24,633 bases of DNA from Planctomycetota bacterium (GTDB lineage: Bacteria > Planctomycetota > Phycisphaerae > FEN-1346): NCBI GenBank assembly GCA_026386995.1, contig JAPLMO010000305.1, positions 1 to 24,633 of the forward strand, written 5' to 3'. The position numbers and the translations under genes were made by a program. Shown here in pieces: positions 14,741 to 23,985 of the stretch (position 1 is the stretch's first letter; each line of letters starts with the position of its first letter). The notes below the pieces were generated by a model, which was given only the letters and a program-made list of their open reading frames with translations, was not told the origin of the DNA and did not search any database.

Positions 14741-14876
14741 TCAGTTACGTGCGCCCCTCCAGATTGCACGGTGTGGCACGGCTGGCTTGTCCAGCCGTGG
14801 CGGAAGGCCCGCGAGGCTTCCCACGGCTGGACAAGCCAGCCGTGCCACACCTGATAGGGAATGCGCACGTAACTGA
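14741..14876. repeat. Double-hairpin element C, copy 2
   Basis: It has the same 30-20-30 design as copy 1: perfect arms 14771-14800 and 14821-14850, centre 14801-14820, outer arms TCAGTTACGTGCGC (14741-14754) and GCGCACGTAACTGA (14863-14876). Its centre matches the reverse complement of the copy 1 centre at 16 of 20 bases, so the two copies are in opposite orientation around the four-cysteine gene. The rest of the 14624-14989 gap shows no gene. Confidence 0.85.
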
Positions 14877-14989
14877 GGCCGTACCCGAGGGCCGGTATTT
14901 TTTCTCGCCGCTCGGGCCGTAGCGCGGTATTCTGTGAGGCCGGTTGACGACGGCAATCCATCCACAAAGGACCCATAAAGGAGACGGCA

Positions 14990-15835
14990 ATGGTTTCGAG
15001 GCGAGATTTTCTGAAGATCGGGGCTGCGGGTGCGGCGGCGCTGGCGGCGGGCGTGGGGGTCGGCAAGATACTCCAGGCGGCTGAAACCGGCAAGCCCAAG
15101 GTCGCCGTCCAACTCTATTCGGTCCGCGACCGGTGCGGCAACGACCTGGCCGGCACGATCGCGGCCATCGGCAAAATGGGCTACAAGGGCGTCGAGTTTG
15201 CCGGCTACTACGGCAAGAACGCCGCTGACCTTCGCAAGATGCTGGACGACAACGGCCTGGTCTGCTGCGGCACGCACACGGGCCTCGAAACCCTGACGGG
15301 CGACAACCTGGCCAAGGCCATGGACTTCAACAAGACCCTCGGCAACCCCTTCCTCATCGTTCCGGGCATGAGCGCCAAGACCAAGCAGGATTGGCTGGAC
15401 AAGGCGAAGCAGTTCAACGAGATCTCCGACAAGGTCCGCCCGGCGGGCTTCTGGGTCGGCTACCACAATCACTCGGCCGAATTCCAGCCGCTCAAGAGCG
15501 GCGAGAAGCCCTGGGACCTCTTCTTCGGCAACACCAAGAATGACGTCGTCATGCAGTTCGACACGGGCAACGCCGTCGGCGGCGGCGGCAAGGCCGTCGA
15601 TTACCTCAAGCAGTACCCCGGCCGGGCGCTGACGATCCACTGCAAGCCCTCGTCGAAGTCCAACCCCAAGGCCGTCATCGGCGAAGACGAACTGCCCTGG
15701 AAGGAAATCTTCGAGATCTGCGAGACCACCGGCAACACCCAGTGGTACATCGTGGAGTACGAGGTCGGGGGCGTCCCGTCGCTGGAAGCCGTCGAGAAGT
15801 GCCTGGCGGGGATGAAGAAACTCGGCCGGGCGTAG
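14990..15835 (+). CDS. Tat-exported sugar phosphate isomerase/epimerase (xylose isomerase-like TIM barrel)
   Basis: 281 residues with a twin-arginine leader (SRRDFLKIGAAGAAALAAGVGVG, about residues 3-27), so it acts outside the cytoplasmic membrane. The remainder is an AP-endonuclease-2/xylose isomerase-like barrel: VAVQLYSVRDR, GYKGVEFAGYYGK with the first conserved Glu, a VGYHNHSAEF strand with His and Glu ligands, MQFDTGNAVGGGG, and a late IVEYE Glu. Such proteins commonly act as sugar or inositol isomerases/epimerases using a divalent metal; the substrate is not evident. AAAGGAG lies shortly before the ATG. Exported versions are frequent in Planctomycetota. It starts the plus-strand block. 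Confidence 0.88.
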   Translation: MVSRRDFLKIGAAGAAALAAGVGVGKILQAAETGKPKVAVQLYSVRDRCGNDLAGTIAAIGKMGYKGVEFAGYYGKNAADLRKMLDDNGLVCCGTHTGLETLTGDNLAKAMDFNKTLGNPFLIVPGMSAKTKQDWLDKAKQFNEISDKVRPAGFWVGYHNHSAEFQPLKSGEKPWDLFFGNTKNDVVMQFDTGNAVGGGGKAVDYLKQYPGRALTIHCKPSSKSNPKAVIGEDELPWKEIFEICETTGNTQWYIVEYEVGGVPSLEAVEKCLAGMKKLGRA

Positions 15836-15864
15836 GCACACCTGGTCGATACCTTAACGCAGAT

Positions 15865-15896
15865 TTGCGCGGCGGGGCTCCGTACCCGCCGCGCAA
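15865..15896. repeat. GCGCGGCGGG hairpin
   Basis: TTGCGCGGCGGG (15865-15876) and CCCGCCGCGCAA (15885-15896) are perfect 12-base complements with loop gctccgta, in the 72-base gap between the isomerase and amidohydrolase genes. The stem is shared with the elements at 769-820 and 9971-9998 but the loop differs. It could act as a terminator or attenuator, but has no T-tract. Confidence 0.6.
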
Positions 15897-15907
15897 GCAG
15901 GTACGCC

Positions 15908-16690
15908 ATGCAAGTCGCCGCCATCCAACCCGACATCGCCTGGGAGAACAAGCCCGCCAACTTCGAGCGGGTCCGGCGGCTCGTTGCGGCGGTGCGGCCG
16001 GAGGCCGGGGGCCTGGTGGTGCTGCCCGAGATGTTCGCCACGGGCTTCAGCATGGATGCTGGCCGCATCCACGACGGGCCGCAGCGCGAGACGGAAGTCT
16101 TCCTGGCCGAAATGGCCCGCGAGCGCGGCGTGCACGTGATCGGCGGCGTGGTGACCCTCAACCCCGACGGCCGCGGGCGGAACGAGGCGGTCGTCTTCGG
16201 CCCCGACGGCCGCGAGGTCGCACGCTACGCCAAGATGCACCCGTTCTCGTTCGGCGGCGAGCCAGAGCATTACGCCGCCGGCGACCGCGTTGTCACCTGC
16301 CGCATCGGCGAATTCACCGCGGCCGTCACCGTCTGCTACGATCTGCGATTTCCGGAACTCTATCGCGCGGCGGTGCTGGCGGGGGCGGACCTGCTTATCG
16401 TGATCGCCAACTGGCCCGCCCCGCGGGCGGCCCACTGGTCGGCCCTGCTGGCGGCTCGGGCGATCGAGAACCAGGCTTACATGGTCGGCGTCAACCGTTG
16501 CGGCAACGACCCCAAGCACGCCTTCTTGGGCCACAGCCAGGTCATCGGGCCGCGCGGCACGGTGATCGCCGACGCCGGAGAGCGCGAGGGCAGCATCACG
16601 GCGGCGCTCGACCGGGAAGACCTGAAGGCGTACCGGCGGGAGTTTCCGGCGCTGGCCGACATCCGCAAGGACCTTGTCGGCGGGCGGTGA
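15908..16690 (+). CDS. Carbon-nitrogen hydrolase (nitrilase superfamily, omega-amidase-like)
   Basis: This is a 260-residue cytosolic amidohydrolase. The catalytic triad is visible: Glu41 in VVLPEMFATGFS, Lys109 in YAKMHPFSF, Cys143 in VTVCYDLRFPELYR. The METGFS-like context (EMFATGFSMD) and the KMHPFSFGGE stretch resemble the YafV/omega-amidase branch, which removes the amide of alpha-keto acid derivatives of glutamine and asparagine in methionine-salvage clean-up. That assignment is by resemblance only. CAGGTACGCC before the ATG is a weak ribosome-binding site. It follows the isomerase gene in the same direction. Confidence 0.9.
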   Translation: MQVAAIQPDIAWENKPANFERVRRLVAAVRPEAGGLVVLPEMFATGFSMDAGRIHDGPQRETEVFLAEMARERGVHVIGGVVTLNPDGRGRNEAVVFGPDGREVARYAKMHPFSFGGEPEHYAAGDRVVTCRIGEFTAAVTVCYDLRFPELYRAAVLAGADLLIVIANWPAPRAAHWSALLAARAIENQAYMVGVNRCGNDPKHAFLGHSQVIGPRGTVIADAGEREGSITAALDREDLKAYRREFPALADIRKDLVGGR

Positions 16691-16702
16691 TTATGCCGTT
16701 GA

Positions 16703-16801
16703 CCCTCTCCCCTTGGGGGAGAGGGTGGCCGAAGGCCGGGTGAGGGGTGCCCCTGGCCGGCAACTCTCCCCCCCCTCTCCCTCGCTGGGGAGAGGGGAGA
16801 G
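16703..16801. repeat. CCCTCTCCCC-type hairpin pair
   Basis: The hairpin CCCTCTCCCC (16703-16712) / GGGGAGAGGG (16716-16725) is followed by GGCCGAAGGCCGGGTGAGGGG, then a second CTCTCC-rich hairpin (16764-16801) like that at 3685. This arrangement is a well-known widespread intergenic repeat of high-GC bacteria. It begins 12 bases after the amidohydrolase stop. Confidence 0.7.
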
Positions 16802-16916
16802 ATGGGCCACGTCGCCGCGCGTCCGGCACATTCCGCCGCCCCGTTGGGGGCGGTCAGTTTCCGGCCTTGCTTGTTCGCTTGCAACCCCCGGGTTCTCCAC
16901 TACAATAAAAAGTTCT

Positions 16917-17015
16917 AACGCAGAGAACGCCGAGAACGCAGAGAAAAACTTCTTTGGGTTTTTTAGGAAAAAAAGGGTCTTGGTTTCTCTCCGCGCTCTC
17001 TGCGTTCTCTGCGTT
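16917..17015. repeat. CGCAGAGAACGC inverted repeat, copy 2
   Basis: Arms of about 33 bases with mismatches (16917-16949 and 16983-17015) are built from repeated GCAGAGAACGC words, around an AT-rich centre with T- and A-runs. Related to 4154-4227. Lies in the 590-base gap before gyrB. Confidence 0.75.
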
Positions 17016-17056
17016 GAAACCCTTCTTTGTAAGGGTTGGGGTGTGTGCGTAGCACA

Positions 17057-17083
17057 TGGGTGCAGAGCACCCACCCTACATGA
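17057..17083. repeat. GGGTGC-aga-GCACCC hairpin, second location
   Basis: These 27 bases are identical to 3551-3577 in the same orientation, including the flanking CCTACATGA. The left outer arm is truncated, so the stem is only six bases (17058-17063 with 17067-17072). Confidence 0.7.
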
Positions 17084-17134
17084 CTTGCCACAATCTGCGG
17101 CCACACCCGGCGGAAAAAGCAGGCCAATCTAAGG

Positions 17135-17162
17135 TTGGATTCCCCGGCAAAAAGACTATAAT
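17135..17162 (+). promoter_or_regulatory. Predicted sigma-70-type promoter for gyrB
   Basis: TTGGAT (17135-17140), 16 bases, then a perfect TATAAT (17157-17162). A start near 17170 gives a leader of about 110 bases containing a strong hairpin GCCGGGC-cgga-GCCCGGC (17227-17244) 19-36 bases before the weakly spaced GAGAGGAAG ribosome-binding site. The hairpin may affect translation; no supercoiling-response element can be read directly. Confidence 0.55.
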
Positions 17163-17202
17163 ATCCGACGACGAAAACGCACCCAACCCGGCCGGGGGAT
17201 GA

Positions 17203-19812
<2,610 letters not shown>

Positions 19813-19830
19813 CGGCAACGGCAAATTCTC

Positions 19831-19917
19831 AATGTTGAATGTTGAAGTCCAGGCTGACCGGCGGACGCGCGGGACTGCACTTGGTAATTGGTCATTGGAC
19901 ATTCAACATTGAACATT
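19831..19917. repeat. AATGTTGAATGTTGAA inverted repeat
   Basis: An arm at 19831-19850 (AATGTTGAATGTTGAA then GTCC) is matched with one or two differences by the complement of 19897-19917. The centre contains TTGGTAATTGGTCATTGG. AT-rich, filling the gyrB-rmuC gap. This word set is a recurrent intergenic repeat in several bacterial phyla. Confidence 0.7.
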
Positions 19918-19948
19918 TTCCGCGGCCGTTTGAAAGGCGGGGCTTGCC

Positions 19949-21283
19949 GTGACCGATTTCCTGCTTGGCCTGAACTTGTTGCTCCTCCTCGGCGTCCTGG
20001 GGTTCCTCATCGTCCTGGCGAAGCGCCGCGGCCAGGGCGGCAATGCCGAGGCCGAGGCCCAACTCCGCTCCGAGGCCGCCGGCCTCCAAGCCCAGGCCGC
20101 CGAACTCCGCACCCAGATCGCCGCCCTCCAGTCGCAGGCCGCGGCCCTGCACGAGCAGGTCCAGGCCGAGCACGGGGCACGCACGGGCGCCGAGGCGCGC
20201 CTCCAGGCCGAACGCCAATCCTTCAAAGATAAACAAGCTCTGCTCGACAAGGCCGAGGAGAAACTCAAGGACGCCTTCACCGCCCTTTCCGCCAAAGCGC
20301 TCGAGAACACCAGCCAGCAGTTCCTCACCCAGGCGGAGGAGCGCCTCAAGCCCATCCGCGACCTGCTGGCCTCCTACGAAGGCCACCTCCGGGAGGTCGA
20401 GAAGGCCCGCACCGACGCCTACGGCGGCCTCAAGGCCCACCTCGACACCCTCGCCCAGGCCCACCAGATCCTCCAGAAAGAGGCCCACCAACTCTCCACG
20501 GCCCTCCGCTCGCCCACGGTGCGCGGCCGGTGGGGCGAGATGACCCTGCGGCGCGTCGTCGAGGTGGCCGGCATGTCGCCGCAGTGCGACTTCGAGGAGC
20601 AGGCCGGCGCCACCACCGACGAGGGCAGGCTCAGGCCCGACATGAAGATCAAGTTGCCCGGCGGCCGCATCATCGTCGTCGACTCAAAGGTCCCCCTGGC
20701 CGGGTACATGGACGCCCTGGAGGCCAAGGACGAGGCCGCACGCCAGGCCGCGCTCGGCCGCCACGCCCAGCAGGTCCGCAGCCGCGTCCAAGAACTCAGC
20801 AAGAAGGCCTACTGGGACCAGTTCGCCGGGGCCGCCGAGTTCGCCGTGCTCTTTCTGCCGGGCGAATCGTTCTTCTCTGCCGCCCTCGAGCAGGACCGCT
20901 CGCTCATGGAAGACGCGATGGCCAACAAGGTGTTCCTCGCCACGCCCACCACGCTCATGGCCCTCTTGAACGTCGTGGCCCACGGCTGGCGCCAGCAGGA
21001 AATGGCCGAGAATGCCGAGCGCATCGGCGAGGCTGGCAAGGAACTCTTCGAACGCCTCGTGAAATTCGTCGAACACTTCGCCGGCATCGGCGACGGCCTC
21101 AGGCGGGCCGTCAAAGCCTACGACGGCGCCGTCGGCTCATACGAAGCCCGCATCCAGCCTGCCGCGCGGCGGCTTGCCGACCAGGCCGCCATTTCCGATA
21201 AGGCCCTGCCCGAAGTCCCCGCCATCGACGGCCCCACTCGCATGCTCGGCCCGGGCGAGGAGTCGAAGCCCGCGGAGGGGTAG
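19949..21283 (+). CDS. rmuC: DNA recombination protein RmuC
   Basis: 444 residues, typical for RmuC. An N-terminal membrane helix (about 6-24, LLGLNLLLLLGVLGFLIVL) is followed by a long Ala/Gln/Glu-rich coiled coil (about 30-190). The RmuC nuclease-like domain comes next: TVRGRWGEMTLRRVVEVAGM near residue 190, LRPDMKIKLPGGRIIVVDSKVPLAGY (about 230), and FLPGESFFSAALEQD with LATPTTLMALLNVVAHGW. RmuC limits recombination at inverted repeats and has been linked to defence; here it sits in a genome rich in inverted repeats. The GTG start at 19949 has a weak AAAGGCGGGG upstream. Confidence 0.93.
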   Translation: MTDFLLGLNLLLLLGVLGFLIVLAKRRGQGGNAEAEAQLRSEAAGLQAQAAELRTQIAALQSQAAALHEQVQAEHGARTGAEARLQAERQSFKDKQALLDKAEEKLKDAFTALSAKALENTSQQFLTQAEERLKPIRDLLASYEGHLREVEKARTDAYGGLKAHLDTLAQAHQILQKEAHQLSTALRSPTVRGRWGEMTLRRVVEVAGMSPQCDFEEQAGATTDEGRLRPDMKIKLPGGRIIVVDSKVPLAGYMDALEAKDEAARQAALGRHAQQVRSRVQELSKKAYWDQFAGAAEFAVLFLPGESFFSAALEQDRSLMEDAMANKVFLATPTTLMALLNVVAHGWRQQEMAENAERIGEAGKELFERLVKFVEHFAGIGDGLRRAVKAYDGAVGSYEARIQPAARRLADQAAISDKALPEVPAIDGPTRMLGPGEESKPAEG

Positions 21284-21308
21284 GGGCGAGCAAGTGGCCT
21301 CTCGAACA

Positions 21309-21490
21309 ACACGCGCCCATCAAGATGGGCGGCTAACCAAACAGCATCGCGCTGGGCATTGCGCTTGGCATCGCGCCTGGCGACGCGCCGAATGATGTTG
21401 ATTCTTGGTTAGCCGCCCATTCTAATGGGCGTGTGTTTCTTGTGATGTTGTTTCTTGGTTAGCCGCCCATTTTAATGGGCGCGTGTTTTT
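21309..21490. repeat. GCCCAT-ATGGGC element with 12-base tandem core and half copy
   Basis: About 32-base imperfect inverted arms (21309-21340 and 21405-21436) each contain a GCCCAT-loop-ATGGGC hairpin. The core holds four 12-base tandem units of the GCATCGCGCTGG type (21344-21390). A further half copy stands at 21455-21490, whose hairpin CGCCCAT-ttta-ATGGGCG is followed by CGTGTTTTT and could work as a rho-independent terminator for rmuC. Confidence 0.75.
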
Positions 21491-21530
21491 CGATGGGGGG
21501 CAGCGGCACCGAGCCTTGGCGCTAGCGCCA

Positions 21531-21581
21531 GGGCCGATTGACACAATTTTGTCCCTCCCCCGAGGCGGAAAATCCGACGCG
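21531..21581 (-). other. Conserved intergenic motif, copy 2
   Basis: Read on the minus strand it contains CGCGTCGGATTTT, CGGGGGA, GGGACAAAATTGTGTCAAT, the same ordered blocks as 559-600. It includes the dyad GACACAATTTTGTC. The adjoining GGCGCTAGCGCC palindrome is at about 21518-21529. Confidence 0.4.
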
Positions 21582-21701
21582 GCGAAAAAACTTCGCGCGA
21601 CGTAACCACTTGCGCCGCCGCAACTTATAGATCGAACCCTCCGCCGCCACACCGCAACAACCCCTTTCGGGTGAGCAAAGACGTGGACTGTGGGCCTTTA
21701 A

Positions 21702-21750
21702 GGGAGGGACTTGGCGGCGCCGAGCCTTCCCGACCAGTGCCGGGTGGCAC
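21702..21750 (+). ncRNA. Structured leader before zinc-ribbon gene
   Basis: Two consecutive RNA hairpins: GGGAGG + CTTGGC-ggc-GCCGAG + CCTTCCC (21702-21731, one bulge and a G-U pair) and GTGCC-gggt-GGCAC (21737-21750). They end 35 bases before the ATG of the zinc-ribbon gene. I tried to match known riboswitch classes and found none. May be a cis-regulator, or simply another repeat. Confidence 0.3.
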
Positions 21751-21785
21751 CAGGTAATTTACATTAGGCCATAGGAGACCCAGAC

Positions 21786-22052
21786 ATGCCGAAGACCGCC
21801 GAAGTTGCGGCCCGCAAGTGCACGACCTGCGGCCAGGTGAAGCCGATCACGGAGTTCTCTCCGCACAAGCATTACCGCGGCGGCCGGCGCTGGCATTGCC
21901 GGGCCTGCGGCGCGGCAGACTTCCGGCGATGGCGGCAGGAGAACCTCGCCTATGCGCGCCTGCGGGACCGCCGTTACCGCGCACGCCAGAACGCCAGTCG
22001 CAGGACCAAGGCCGCCCGCCGCGCAGACCGCAATCCTGCGCTGTCATACTGA
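21786..22052 (+). CDS. Small zinc-ribbon protein, possibly nucleic-acid binding
   Basis: 88 residues. A four-cysteine zinc ribbon: Cys12-x2-Cys15 (CTTCGQVKPITEF) and Cys38-x2-Cys41 (CRACGAADF), the spacing seen in small phage and HNH-associated zinc-finger proteins. A strongly basic, Arg/Ala-rich tail follows (about 47-82), suited to DNA or RNA contact. No HNH catalytic residues follow, so no nuclease activity is claimed. AGGAG lies 9 bases upstream of the ATG. It stands alone behind a 500-base gap rich in repeats and hairpins. Confidence 0.65.
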   Translation: MPKTAEVAARKCTTCGQVKPITEFSPHKHYRGGRRWHCRACGAADFRRWRQENLAYARLRDRRYRARQNASRRTKAARRADRNPALSY

Positions 22053-22097
22053 GCGGGGGGGCGTGTCGCTCGGTGGCAAGCAAGTGCGGCAGCGGGC

Positions 22098-22997
22098 TTA
22101 CAGCCGCAGGGTCGTGCGGCGGCCGTCGAACAGAATCTCGACGCTGCGCGGGCTGATCGCCACGACCGTGGCGCCGTCGATCGTCTCGCCTACGCCGGTG
22201 ACCTGGCCGTTGATGATCGCGGTCGGCGCCCGGGCGTTGTAGAAGATCGAGGTGACCTTCAACTTCGGCGGCTCCGCGGCTGGCCGAGGTGGCTTCGGCG
22301 CCGGGGCGGCGGCCGCAGAGGGCGCACCCGCCGGCGCGGCGGGCTTGGCCTCAGCGGGGCGGGGCGGGCCGGCAGGCGGTGTTGTGAACGCCGACGAAAG
22401 GCGGGCCGGGTAGGCCACGTCCATGGTCGCAAGGCGGCTGTCGGTCGGCGTGAGCGGGAGGTCGCCGCCGGCCCCGGCCTGCGATTTGCGGGCGTCCAGG
22501 AAGAGCGTCGGCGGCGATGCGAAGACATCCTTCACTGGGGTTGCTGAAGCGGCTGTCGCGAGCAGGTCGGAAGCCCCCGGCCGCGATTGCGGCGGTGCGG
22601 CGGTGCGCGGCGACGGCGGTACGCCGCCGCGGGCGGAGGCGGCGGGGCCGGACGCAGCGGGCACGGTCTGTTTCAGGAGGGTCTTGCCGGCGGCCGGCGG
22701 CGCCGCGGCCGCAGTGAGCGAGGCCGGAACGGTCGGCGCGGCAACGAGGTCCGCGGGCGTACCTGCGGTCAGTTTCCAGAGGCAAATGCCGGTGACCAGG
22801 ATGGCCAGCAGCGCCCCGCCGAGGACGGTGGTCTGGACGGTCTGCCAGCGGCTGGTCTCGGTCGTCGGCGCGGCGGGCGGCGGCTGGGTCGCGGCGGCGG
22901 CCCTTGTGTGGGAGACCGGCGGAGGCGGCGGCAGCGGCTCCGGACGCCGGGGGCCTTCGGCGTCGGCCCGTTTGAGGGCTTCGTTGATCAAACTCAT
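22098..22997 (-). CDS. gspB: General secretion pathway protein B-like (GspB)
   Basis: 299 residues. The typical opening MSLINEALKRADAE, a Pro-rich cytoplasmic segment (15-48), one membrane helix (about 57-76, TVLGGALLAILVTGICLWKL), a long Ala/Pro-rich disordered periplasmic stretch (80-245), and a small C-terminal domain like that of T2SS GspB: TSIFYNARAPTAIINGQVTGVGETIDGATVV, where a pseudo-HMP strand is followed by a closing LFDGRRTTLRL. It overlaps the gspA-like stop by one base (TGATG), so the two are translationally coupled. GspB works with GspA to insert or assemble the type II secretin across peptidoglycan. Confidence 0.8.
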   Translation of the reverse strand: MSLINEALKRADAEGPRRPEPLPPPPPVSHTRAAAATQPPPAAPTTETSRWQTVQTTVLGGALLAILVTGICLWKLTAGTPADLVAAPTVPASLTAAAAPPAAGKTLLKQTVPAASGPAASARGGVPPSPRTAAPPQSRPGASDLLATAASATPVKDVFASPPTLFLDARKSQAGAGGDLPLTPTDSRLATMDVAYPARLSSAFTTPPAGPPRPAEAKPAAPAGAPSAAAAPAPKPPRPAAEPPKLKVTSIFYNARAPTAIINGQVTGVGETIDGATVVAISPRSVEILFDGRRTTLRL

Positions 22998-23818
22998 CAG
23001 AGGGCTTCCTTGAGCAACTCGGAGGCGGCCAGTTGGGCCAGGCGGCGGTCGATCTGCCCGGTCTGGTAAACGTAGCCCGCCAGCAGGGCCTTGTCGCCGA
23101 TGGCGTTGATGAGCCTGGGCGTACCGTGGCTGAACCGGAAGATCTCGTCGACGGCCTCGGAGTCGAAGCGGACGGTGGGCGTCTCGGCGTTCTCGGAGGC
23201 GACCGCCACGCGGTGCCGCAGGTACGCCTCGGTGTCGGTCGGGTCGAGCGTCTGAAGGTGAAAGCGGACGGTGATCCGCTGGGCGAGTTGCCGCAGTTCC
23301 GGGCGGGCGAGTTTCTTGCGGAGTTCGGGCTGGCCAAGGAGGACGATCGGGAGGAGTTTCTGCCGGTCGGTCTCGAGGTTCGAGAGCAGCCGCACCTGCT
23401 CGAGGCACTCGATGGTCATGTCCTGGGCCTCATCGATGATGAGGACGGCGTCCTGGCCGGCGGCGCTGGTCTTCAGGAGGAACTCATTCAGGGCACTCAG
23501 GTATCCGAGGCGGTCGCGGCGGACGGCCTCGATGCCGAATTCCTCGATGATCGCCCGCAGCAGTTGGATGCCGCTCAGCATCGGGTTCAGGATGAGGGCC
23601 GTGTGGTACTGGCCGCCTAGTTCCTTCAGGAGCGCGCGGCAGAGGGTGGTCTTGCCAGTGCCCACTTCGCCCGTCAGCGCGATGAAGCCTTTGCGCTCGC
23701 GGATGCCGTAGAGGAGGTGGTCGAGCGCCTCGCGGTGCTGGGCCGTGAGGTAGAGGAACCGCGGGTCGGGCGTGATGTTGAACGGCTCTTCGCGCAGCCG
23801 AAAGTATTCCCGATACAT
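22997..23818 (-). CDS. gspA: GspA/ExeA-type AAA ATPase
   Basis: 273 residues, cytoplasmic AAA+ ATPase. The family opening MYREYFRLREEPFNITPDPRF is present, with Walker A GEVGTGKTT (50-58), Walker B AVLIIDEAQDM (124-134), a sensor-like IVLLGQPELR, and an arginine-containing RITVRFHL stretch. ExeA proteins normally continue with a membrane segment and a peptidoglycan-binding domain (over 500 residues); both are absent here, leaving the AAA module alone. The partner GspB-like protein supplies the membrane anchor. A role in secretin or pilus assembly is inferred from family and pairing. The first gene of the two-gene operon. Confidence 0.85.
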   Translation of the reverse strand: MYREYFRLREEPFNITPDPRFLYLTAQHREALDHLLYGIRERKGFIALTGEVGTGKTTLCRALLKELGGQYHTALILNPMLSGIQLLRAIIEEFGIEAVRRDRLGYLSALNEFLLKTSAAGQDAVLIIDEAQDMTIECLEQVRLLSNLETDRQKLLPIVLLGQPELRKKLARPELRQLAQRITVRFHLQTLDPTDTEAYLRHRVAVASENAETPTVRFDSEAVDEIFRFSHGTPRLINAIGDKALLAGYVYQTGQIDRRLAQLAASELLKEAL

Positions 23819-23914
23819 GGCGCGACCTCGCTCCGCCCGCCTGGTCGGTGACCGGCGGCGGCAGGTGCCTTGGACGCTCTCTACCCATAAACTCGGCAGG
23901 CGGCCGGTCGGGTC

Positions 23915-23943
23915 TTGAGGGGAAACGGCCGGGCGGGTAGAGT
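23915..23943 (+). promoter_or_regulatory. Possible promoter for LOG-family gene
   Basis: TTGAGG (23915-23920), 17 bases, TAGAGT (23938-23943); each hexamer matches consensus at four of six positions. Lies 42 bases before the start codon in the divergent gap with gspA. Confidence 0.35.
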
Positions 23944-23985
23944 AGCGGGCCGAGGCCGGCCGGTCGATAGCAAGGAGCCACTGTC

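Noticed and set aside
14880..14990. Origin at the strand switch near 14.9 kb
   Set aside because: Gene direction changes here, but I found no cluster of DnaA-box-like sites or AT-rich stretch; the dnaA flanks are better candidates.
21640..21775. Known riboswitch (cyclic-di-GMP, cobalamin, fluoride types)
   Set aside because: GAGCAAAGACG and the hairpins gave partial likeness only; the conserved cores of these classes are missing.
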